A stretch of 64,000 bases of DNA from Tipula vernalis (Eukaryota; Arthropoda; Insecta; Diptera; Tipulidae). Position numbers and translations under genes: made by a program. The stretch is from NCBI GenBank assembly GCA_958295665.1, contig OY282558.1, positions 28,727,045-28,791,044 of the forward strand, in the 5' to 3' direction. The notes below the pieces were generated by a model. It made no database searches. It had not been told where the DNA came from and saw only the letters and a program-made list of their open reading frames with translations. Below, one piece after another: positions 52,001 through 62,515 of the stretch (positions are counted from its first letter, which is position 1; every line of letters begins with the position of its first letter).

Positions 52001-53371
52001 TCGGATTTTTACAGCTCTGAATCGGCTGAGCTATAGTAAGGTGATTTTCTTCGAATCGAACTTTCTTCGAAATGTATGGTATATCAATTACAGGTCTCGT
52101 GACCTATCATTTAAGGTATCAAGAACCGCAATCGGAGCACAATTGCAGATTTCGGATTTTTACAGCTCTGAATCGGCTGAGCTATAGTAAGGTGATTTTC
52201 TTCGAATCGAACTTTCTTCGAAATGTATGGTATAGCAATTACAGGTCTTGTGACCTATCATTTAAGGTATCAAGAACCGCAATCGGAGCACAATTGCAAA
52301 TTTCGGATTTTTACAGCTCTGAATCGGCTGAGCTATAGTAAGGTGATTTTCTTTGAATCGAACTTTTGTTCGAAATGTATGGTATAGCAATTACAGGTCT
52401 CGTAACCTATCATTTAAGGTATCAAGAACTGCAATCGGAGCACAATTGCAGATTTCGGATTTTTACAGCTCTGAATCGGCTGAGCTATAGTAAGGTGATT
52501 TTCTTCGAATCGAACTTTCTTCGAAATGTATGGTATAGCAATTACAGGTCTCGTGACCTATCATTTGAGGTATCAAGAACCGCAATCGGAGCACAATTGC
52601 AGATTTCGGATTTTTACAGCTCTGAATCGGCTGAGCTATAGTAAGGTGATTTTCTTCGAATCGAACTTTCTTCGAAATGTATGGTATAGCAATTACAGGT
52701 CTCGTGACCTATCATTTGAGGTATCAAGAACCGCAATCGGAGCACAATTGCAGATTTCGGATTTTTACAGCTCTGAATCGGCGGAGCTATAGTAAGGTGA
52801 TTTTCTTCGAATCGAACTTTCTTCGAAATGTATGGTATAGCAATTACAGGTCTCGTGACCTATCATTTGAGGTATCAAGAACCGCAATCGGAGCACAATT
52901 GCAGATTTCGGATTTTTATAGCTCTGAATCGGCTGAGCTATAGTAAGATGATTTTCTTCGAATCGAACTTTCTTCGAAATGTATGGTATAGGAATTACAG
53001 GTCTCGTGACCTATCATTTAAGGTATCAAGAACCGCAATCGGAGCACAATTGCAGATTTCGGATTTTTACAGCTCTGAATCGGCTAGGCTATAGTAAGGT
53101 GATTTTCTTCGAATCGATTTTTCTGTGAAATGTATGGAAATAATCAACCAATTTTAATGCGGTTTGGCATAACAATTACAAGTCCCAAAACCTATCATTT
53201 GAGGTATCAAGAACCGCAATCGGAGCACAATTGCAGATTTCGGATTTTTACAGCTCTGAATCGGCTGAGCTATAGTAAGGTGATTTTCTTCGAATCGAAC
53301 TTTCTTCGAAATGTATGGTATAGCAATTACAGGTCTCGTGACCTATCATTTGAGGTATCAAGAACCGCAAT
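49033..53371 (+). repeat. 4.3-kb block, copy B (offset 6731)
   Basis: Its first 2210 bp (to 51242) match copy A. The whole 4339 bp match 55764-60102. The right edge is caatcgg here against caattgg at 60103. It includes the adjacent L pair 51106/51287, the tagtaattac monomers at 51468 and 51770, and the one-base insertion cttttgttcg near 52366. Confidence 0.87.
50475..53129 (+). repeat. 2655-bp, 17-monomer higher-order unit, copy 1
   Basis: Starts at the L unit with tcccaaaacc. Order: L, three S (the third 148 bp, ending gagcagtaagg), L, L, then eleven S (one 152 bp). 3 x 181 + 12 x 151 + 148 + 152 = 2655. Diagnostic markers: atgtattgtatag, tagtaattac, tattttattcgaatcg-type junction near 51897, tatatcaattac, cttttgttcg, ggcggagc and tataggaattac. 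Confidence 0.87.
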
Positions 53372-53461
53372 CGGAGCACAATTGCAGATTTCGGATTTTT
53401 ACAGCTCTGAATCGGCTGAGCTATAGTAAGGTGATTTTCTTCGAATCGATTTTTCTGTGAA

Positions 53462-56400
53462 ATGTATGGAAATAATCAACCAATTTTAATGCGGTTTGGC
53501 ATAACAATTACAAGTCCCGAGACCTATCATTTGAGGTATCAAGAACCGCAATCGGAGCACAATTGCAGATTTCGGATTTTTACAGCTCTGAATCGGCTGA
53601 GCTATAGTAAGGTGATTTTCTTCGAATCGAACTTTCTTCGAAATGTATGGTATAGCAATTACAGGTCTCGTGACCTATCATTTGAGGTATCAAGAACCGC
53701 AATCGGAGCACAATTGCAGATTTCGGATTTTTACAGCTCTGAATCGGCTGAGCTATAGTAAGGTGATTTTCTTCGAATCGAACTTTCTTCGAAATGTATG
53801 GTATAGCAATTACAGGTCTCGTGACCTATCATTTGAGGTATCAAGAACCGCAATTGGAGCACAATTGCAGATTTCGGATTTTTACAGCTCTGAATCGGCT
53901 GAGCTATAGTAAGGTGATTTTCTTCGAATCGAACTTTCTTCGAAATGTATGGTATAGCAATTACAGGTCTCGTGACCTATCATTTGAGGTATCAAGAACC
54001 GCAATCGGAGCACAATTGCAGATTTCGGATTTTTACAGCTCTGAATCGGCTGAGCTATAGTAAGGTGATTTTCTTCGAATCGAACTTTCTTCGAAATGTA
54101 TGGTATAGCAATTACAGGTCTCGTGACCTATCATTTGAGGTATCAAGAACCGCAATCGGAGCACAATTGCAGATTTCGGATTTTTACAGCTCAGAATCGG
54201 CTGAGCTATAATAAGGTGATTTTCTTCGAATCGAACTTTCTTCGATATGTATGGTATAGCAATTACAGGTCTTGTGACCTATCATTTAAGGTATCAAGAA
54301 CCGCAATCGGAGCACAATTGCAGATTTCGGATTTTTACAGCTCTGAATCGGCAGAGCTATAGTAAGGTGATTTTCTTCGAATCGAACTTCCTTCGAAATT
54401 TATGGTATAGCAATTACAGGTCTCGTGACCTATCATTTGAGGTATCAAGAACCGCAATCGGAGCACAATTGCAGATTTCGGATTTTTACAGCTCTGAATT
54501 GGCTGAGCTATAGTAAGGTGATTTTCTTCGAATCGAACTTTCTTCGAAATGTATGGTATAGGAATTACAGGTCTCGTGACCTATCATTTAAGGTATCAAG
54601 AACCGCAATCGGAGCACAATTGCAGATTTCGGATTTTTACAGCTCTGAATCGGCTAGGCTATAGTAAGGTGATTTTCTTCGAATCGATTTTTCTGTGAAA
54701 TGTATGGAAATAATCAACTAATTTTAATGCGGTTTGGCATAACAATTACAAGTCCCGAGACCTATCATTTGAGGTATCAAGAACCGCAATCGGAGCACAA
54801 TTGCAGATTTCGGATTTTTACAGCTCTGAATCGGCTGAGCTATAGTAAGGTGATTTTCTTCGAATCGAACTTTCTTCGAAATTTATGGTATAGCAATTAC
54901 AGGTCTCGTGACCTATCATTTGAGGTATCAAGAACCGCAATCGGAGCACAATTGCAGATTTCGGATTTTTACAGCTCTGAATTGGCTGAGCTATAGTAAG
55001 GTGATTTTCTTCGAATCGATTTTTCTGTGAAATGTATGGAAATAATCAACCAATTTTAATGCGGTTTGGCATAACAATTACAAGTCCCGAGACCTATCAT
55101 TTGAGGTATCAAGAACCGCAATCGGAGCACAATTGCAGATTTCGGATTTTTACAGCTCTGAATCGGCTGAGCTATAGTAAGGTGATTTTCTTCGAATCGA
55201 ACTTTCTTCGAAATGTATGGTATAGCAATTACAGGTCTCGTGACCTATCATTTGAGGTATCAAGAACCGCAATCGGAGCACAATTGCAGATTTCGGATTT
55301 TTACAGCTCTGAATCGGCTGAGCTATAGTAAGGTGATTTTCTTCGAATCGAACTTTCTTCGAAATGTATGGTATAGCAATTACAGGTCTCGTGACCTATC
55401 ATTTGAGGTATCAAGAACCGCAATCGGAGCACAATTGCAGATTTCGGATTTTTACAGCTCTGAATCGGCTGAGCTATAGTAAGGTGATTTTCTTCGAATC
55501 GAACTTTCTTCGAAATGTATGGTATAGCAATTACAGGTCTCGTGACCTATCATTTGAGGTATCAAGAACCGCAATCGGAGCACAATTGCAGATTTCGGAT
55601 TTTTACAGCTCTGAATCGGCTGAGCTATAGTAAGGTGATTTTCTTCGAATCGAACTTTCTTCGAAATGTATGGTATAGCAATTACAGGTCTCGTGACCTA
55701 TCATTTGAGGTATCAAGAACCGCAATCGGAGCACAATTGCAGATTTCGGATTTTTACAGCTCAGAATCGGCTGAGCTATAATAAGGTGATTTTCTTCGAA
55801 TCGAACTTTCTTCGATATGTATGGTATAGCAATTACAGGTCTTGTGACCTATCATTTAAGGTATCAAGAACCGCAATCGGAGCACAATTGCAGATTTCGG
55901 ATTTTTACAGCTCTGAATCGGCAGAGCTATAGTAAGGTGATTTTCTTCGAATCGAACTTCCTTCGAAATTTATGGTATAGCAATTACAGGTCTCGTGACC
56001 TATCATTTGAGGTATCAAGAACCGCAATCGGAGCACAATTGCAGATTTCGGATTTTTACAGCTCTGAATTGGCTGAGCTATAGTAAGGTGATTTTCTTCG
56101 AATCGAACTTTCTTCGAAATGTATGGTATAGGAATTACAGGTATCGTGACCTATCATTTAAGGTATCAAGAACCGCAATCGGAGCACAATTGCAGATTTC
56201 GGATTTTTACAGCTCTGAATCGGCTAGGCTATAGTAAGTTGATTTTCTTCGAATCGATTTTTCTGTGAAATGTATGGAAATAATCAACCAATTTTAATGC
56301 GGTTTGGCATAACAATTACAAGTCCCGAGACCTATCATTTGAGGTATCAAGAACCGCAATCGGAGCACAATTGCAGATTTCGGATTTTTACAGCTCTGAA

Positions 56401-57973
56401 TCGGCTGAGCTATAGTAAGGTGATTTTCTTCGAATCGAACTTTCTTCGAAATGTATGGTATAGCAATTACAGGTCTCGTGACCTATCATTTGAGGTATCA
56501 AGAACCGCAATCGGAGCACAATTGCAGATTTCGGATTTTTACAGCTCTGAATCGGCTGAGCTATAGTAAGGTGATTTTCTTCGAATCGAACTTTCTTCGA
56601 AATGTATGGTATAGCAATTACAGGTCTCGTGACCTATCATTTGAGGTATCAAGAACCGCAATCGGAGCACAATTGCAGATTTCGGATTTTTACAGCTCAG
56701 AATCGGCTGAGCTATAATAAGGTGATTTTCTTCGAATCGAACTTTCTTCGATATGTATGGTATAGCAATTACAGGTCTTGTGACCTATCATTTAAGGTAT
56801 CAAGAACCGCAATCGGAGCACAATTGCAGATTTCGGATTTTTACAGCTCTGAATCGGCAGAGCTATAGTAAGGTGATTTTCTTCGAATCGAACTTTCTTC
56901 GAAATGTATGGTATAGCAATTACAGGTCTCGTGACCTATCATTTGAGGTATCAAGAACCGCAATCGGAGCACAATTGCAGATTTCGGATTTTTATAGCTC
57001 TGAATTGGCTGAGCTATAGTAAGGTGATTTTCTTCGAATCGAACTTTCTTCGAAATATATGGTATAGGAATTACAGGTCTCGTGACCTATCATTTAAGGT
57101 ATCAAGAACCGCAATCGGAGCACAATTGCAGATTTCGGATTTTTACAGCTCTGAATCGGCTAGGCTATAGTAAGGTGATTTTCTTCGAATCGATTTTTCT
57201 GTGAAATGTATGGAAATAATCAACCAATTTTAATGCGGTTTGGCATAACAATTACAAGTCCCAAAACCTATCATTTGAGGTATCAAGAACCGCAATCGGA
57301 GCACAATTGCAGATTTCGGATTTTTACAGCTCTGAATCGGCTGAGCTATAGTAAGGTGATTTTCTTCGAATCGAACTTTCTTCGAAATGTATGGTATAGC
57401 AATTACAGGTCTCGTGACCTATCATTTGAGGTATCAAGAACCGCAATTGGAGCACAATTGCAGATTTCGGATTTTTACAGCTCTGAATCGGCTGAGCTAT
57501 AGTAAGGTGATTTTCTTCGAATCGAACTTTCTTCGAAATGTATTGTATAGCAATTACAGGTCTCGTGACCTATCATTTGAGGTATCAAGAACCGCGATCG
57601 GAGCACAATTGCAGATTTCGGATTTTTACAGCTCTGAATCGGCTGAGCTATAGTAAGGTGATTTTCTTCGAATCGAACTTTCTTCGAAATGTATGGTATA
57701 GCAATTACAGGTCTCGTGACCTATCATTTGAGGTATCAAGAACCGCAATCGGAGCACAATTGCAGATTTCGGATTTTTACAGCTCTGAATCGGCTGAGCA
57801 GTAAGGTGATTTTCTTCGAATCGATTTTTCTGTGAAATGTATGGAAATAATCAACCAATTTTAATGCGGTTTGGCATAACAATTACAAGTCCCGAGACCT
57901 ATCATTTGAGGTATCAAGAACGGCAATCGGAGCACAATTGCAGATTTCGGATTTTTACAGCTCTGAATCGGCT
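53462..57973 (+). repeat. 4.5-kb segment duplicate, copy 2 (offset 9563)
   Basis: Copy of 43899-48410 with no length change over 4512 bp and no difference at the markers checked. The absence of indels points to a very recent duplication. Confidence 0.9.
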
Positions 57974-60102
57974 AGGCTATAGTAAGGTGATTTTCTTCGA
58001 ATCGATTTTTCTGTGAAATGTATGGAAATAATCAACCAATTTTAATGCGGTTTGGCATAATAATTACAAGTCCCGAGACCTATCATTTGAGGTATCAAGA
58101 ACCGCAATCGGAGCACAATTGCAGATTTCGGATTTTTACAGCTCTGAATCGGCTGAGCTATATTAAGGTGATTTTCTTCGAATCGAACTTTCTTCGAAAT
58201 GTATGGTATAGTAATTACAGGTCTCGTGACCTATCATTTAAGGTATCAAGAACCGCAATCGGAGCACAATTGCAGATTTCGGATTTTTACAGCTCTGAAT
58301 CGGCTGAGCTATAGTAAGGTGATTTTCTTCGAATCGAACTTTCTTCGAAATGTATGGTATAGCAATTACAGGTCTCGTGACCTATCATTTGAGGTATCAA
58401 GAACCGCAATCGGAGCACAATTGCAGATTTCGGATTTTTACAGCTATGAATCGGCTGAGCTATATTAAGGTGATTTTCTTCGAATCGAACTTTCTTCGAA
58501 ATGTATGGTATAGTAATTACAGGTCTCGTGACCTATCATTTAAGGTATCAAGAACCGCAATCGGAGCACAATTGCAGATTTCGGATTTTTACAGCTCTGA
58601 ATCGGCTGAGCTATAGTAAGGTGATTTTATTCGAATCGAACTTTCTTCGAAATGTATGGTATAGCAATTACAGGTCTCGTGACCTATCATTTAAGGTATC
58701 GAGAACCGCAATCGGAGCACAACTGCAGATTTCGGATTTTTACAGCTCTGAATCGGCTGAGCTATAGTAAGGTGATTTTCTTCGAATCGAACTTTCTTCG
58801 AAATGTATGGTATATCAATTACAGGTCTCGTGACCTATCATTTAAGGTATCAAGAACCGCAATCGGAGCACAATTGCAGATTTCGGATTTTTACAGCTCT
58901 GAATCGGCTGAGCTATAGTAAGGTGATTTTCTTCGAATCGAACTTTCTTCGAAATGTATGGTATAGCAATTACAGGTCTTGTGACCTATCATTTAAGGTA
59001 TCAAGAACCGCAATCGGAGCACAATTGCAAATTTCGGATTTTTACAGCTCTGAATCGGCTGAGCTATAGTAAGGTGATTTTCTTTGAATCGAACTTTTGT
59101 TCGAAATGTATGGTATAGCAATTACAGGTCTCGTAACCTATCATTTAAGGTATCAAGAACTGCAATCGGAGCACAATTGCAGATTTCGGATTTTTACAGC
59201 TCTGAATCGGCTGAGCTATAGTAAGGTGATTTTCTTCGAATCGAACTTTCTTCGAAATGTATGGTATAGCAATTACAGGTCTCGTGACCTATCATTTGAG
59301 GTATCAAGAACCGCAATCGGAGCACAATTGCAGATTTCGGATTTTTACAGCTCTGAATCGGCTGAGCTATAGTAAGGTGATTTTCTTCGAATCGAACTTT
59401 CTTCGAAATGTATGGTATAGCAATTACAGGTCTCGTGACCTATCATTTGAGGTATCAAGAACCGCAATCGGAGCACAATTGCAGATTTCGGATTTTTACA
59501 GCTCTGAATCGGCGGAGCTATAGTAAGGTGATTTTCTTCGAATCGAACTTTCTTCGAAATGTATGGTATAGCAATTACAGGTCTCGTGACCTATCATTTG
59601 AGGTATCAAGAACCGCAATCGGAGCACAATTGCAGATTTCGGATTTTTATAGCTCTGAATCGGCTGAGCTATAGTAAGATGATTTTCTTCGAATCGAACT
59701 TTCTTCGAAATGTATGGTATAGGAATTACAGGTCTCGTGACCTATCATTTAAGGTATCAAGAACCGCAATCGGAGCACAATTGCAGATTTCGGATTTTTA
59801 CAGCTCTGAATCGGCTAGGCTATAGTAAGGTGATTTTCTTCGAATCGATTTTTCTGTGAAATGTATGGAAATAATCAACCAATTTTAATGCGGTTTGGCA
59901 TAACAATTACAAGTCCCAAAACCTATCATTTGAGGTATCAAGAACCGCAATCGGAGCACAATTGCAGATTTCGGATTTTTACAGCTCTGAATCGGCTGAG
60001 CTATAGTAAGGTGATTTTCTTCGAATCGAACTTTCTTCGAAATGTATGGTATAGCAATTACAGGTCTCGTGACCTATCATTTGAGGTATCAAGAACCGCA
60101 AT
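55764..60102 (+). repeat. 4.3-kb block, copy C (offset 6731)
   Basis: Same monomer order and private markers as copy B, with constant offset throughout. It overlaps the 9563-offset duplicate because the two events are nested. Confidence 0.87.
57206..59860 (+). repeat. 2655-bp, 17-monomer higher-order unit, copy 2
   Basis: Same order, lengths and markers as copy 1, 6731 bp downstream. It is followed immediately by copy 3. Confidence 0.88.
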
Positions 60103-62515
60103 TGGAGCACAATTGCAGATTTCGGATTTTTACAGCTCTGAATCGGCTGAGCTATAGTAAGGTGATTTTCTTCGAATCGAACTTTCTTCGAAATGTATTG
60201 TATAGCAATTACAGGTCTCGTGACCTATCATTTGAGGTATCAAGAACCGCAATCGGAGCACAATTGCAGATTTCGGATTTTTACAGCTCTGAATCGGCTG
60301 AGCTATAGTAAGGTGATTTTCTTCGAATCGAACTTTCTTCGAAATGTATGGTATAGCAATTACAGGTCTCGTGACCTATCATTTGAGGTATCAAGAACCG
60401 CAATCGGAGCACAATTGCAGATTTCGGATTTTTACAGCTCTGAATCGGCTGAGCAGTAAGGTGATTTTCTTCGAATCGATTTTTCTGTGAAATGTATGGA
60501 AATAATCAACCAATTTTAATGCGGTTTGGCATAACAATTACAAGTCCCGAGACCTATCATTTGAGGTATCAAGAACGGCAATCGGAGCACAATTGCAGAT
60601 TTCGGATTTTTACAGCTCTGAATCGGCTAGGCTATAGTAAGGTGATTTTCTTCGAATCGATTTTTCTGTGAAATGTATGGAAATAATCAACCAATTTTAA
60701 TGCGGGTTGGCATAATAATTACAAGTCCCGAGACCTATCATTTGAGGTATCAAGAACCGCAATCGGAGCACAATTGCAGATTTCGGATTTTTACAGCTCT
60801 GAATCGGCTGAGCTATATTAAGGTGATTTTCTTCGAATCGAACTTTCTTCGAAATGTATGGTATAGTAATTACAGGTCTCGTGACCTATCATTTAAGGTA
60901 TCAAGAACCGCAATCGGAGCACAATTGCAGATTTCGGATTTTTACAGCTCTGAATCGGCTGAGCTATAGTAAGGTGATTTTCTTCGAATCGAACTTTCTT
61001 CGAAATGTATGGTATAGCAATTACAGGTCTCGTGACCTATCATTTGAGGTATCAAGAACCGCAATCGGAGCACAATTGCAGATTTCGGATTTTTACAGCT
61101 ATGAATCGGCTGAGCTATATTAAGGTGATTTTCTTCGAATCGAACTTTCTTCGAAATGTATGGTATAGTAATTACAGGTCTCGTGACCTATCATTTAAGG
61201 TATCAAGAACCGCAATCGGAGCACAATTGCAGATTTCGGATTTTTACAGCTCTGAATCGGCTGAGCTATAGTAAGGTGATTTTATTCGAATCGAACTTTC
61301 TTCGAAATGTATGGTATAGCAATTACAGGTCTCGTGACCTATCATTTAAGGTATCGAGAACCGCAATCGGAGCACAACTGCAGATTTCGGATTTTTACAG
61401 CTCTGAATCGGCTGAGCTATAGTAAGGTGATTTTCTTCGAATCGAACTTTCTTCGAAATGTATGGTATATCAATTACAGGTCTCGTGACCTATCATTTAA
61501 GGTATCAAGAACCGCAATCGGAGCACAATTGCAGATTTCGGATTTTTACAGCTCTGAATCGGCTGAGCTATAGTAAGGTGATTTTTTTCGAATCGAACTT
61601 TCTTCGAAATGTATGGTATAGCAATTAAAGGTCTTGTGACCTATCATTTAAGGTATCAAGAACCGCAATCGGAGCACAATTGCAAATTTCGGATTTTTAC
61701 AGCTCTGAATCGGCTGAGCTATAGTAAGGTGATTTTCTTTGAATCGAACTTTTGTTCGAAATGTATGGTATAGCAATTACAGGTCTCGTAACCTATCATT
61801 TAAGGTATCAAGAACTGCAATCGGAGCACAATTGCAGATTTCGGATTTTTACAGCTCTGAATCGGCTGAGCTATAGTAAGGTGATTTTCTTCGAATCGAA
61901 CTTTCTTCGAAATGTATGGTATAGCAATTACAGGTCTCGTGACCTATCATTTGAGGTATCAAGAACCGCAATCGGAGCACAATTGCAGATTTCGGATTTT
62001 TACAGCTCTGAATCGGCTGAGCTATAGTAAGGTGATTTTCTTCGAATCGAACTTTCTTCGAAATGTATGGTATAGCAATTACAGGTCTCGTGACCTATCA
62101 TTTGAGGTATCAAGAACCGCAATCGGAGCACAATTGCAGATTTCGGATTTTTACAGCTCTGAATCGGCTGAGCTATAGTAAGATGATTTTCTTCGAATCG
62201 AACTTTCTTCGAAATGTATGGTATAGCAATTACAGGTCTCGTGACCTATCATTTGAGGTATCAAGAACCGCAATCGGAGCACAATTGCAGATTTCGGATT
62301 TTTACAGCTCTGAATCGGCTGAGCTATATTAAGGTGATTTTCTTCGAATCGAACTTTCTTCGAAATGTATGGTATAGCAATTACAGGTCTCGTGACCTAT
62401 CATTTGAGGTATCAAGAACCGCAATCGGAGCACAATTGCAGATTTCGGATTTTTACAGCTCTGAATCGGCTGAGCTATAGTAAGGTGATTTTCTTCGAAT
62501 CGATTTTTCTGTGAA
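59861..62515 (+). repeat. 2655-bp, 17-monomer higher-order unit, copy 3
   Basis: Tandem with copy 2. It keeps the overall length but has private changes: caatcgg where copies 1 and 2 have cgatcgg (near 60253), gcgggttggc near 60702, and gcaattaaagg near 61621. The ggcggagc monomer is missing and the taagatgat junction is one monomer earlier, so the last few units come from a different variant. The next unit (62516) is an L of another variant (cataataattac). Confidence 0.82.

Noticed and set aside
43899..60102. Assembly error as the sole explanation of the long duplications
   Set aside because: It cannot be excluded without reads. However, the copies differ at edges and in private markers (for example ctcagaatcgg against ctctgaatcgg, and the changes in the third 2655-bp unit), which favours real duplications.
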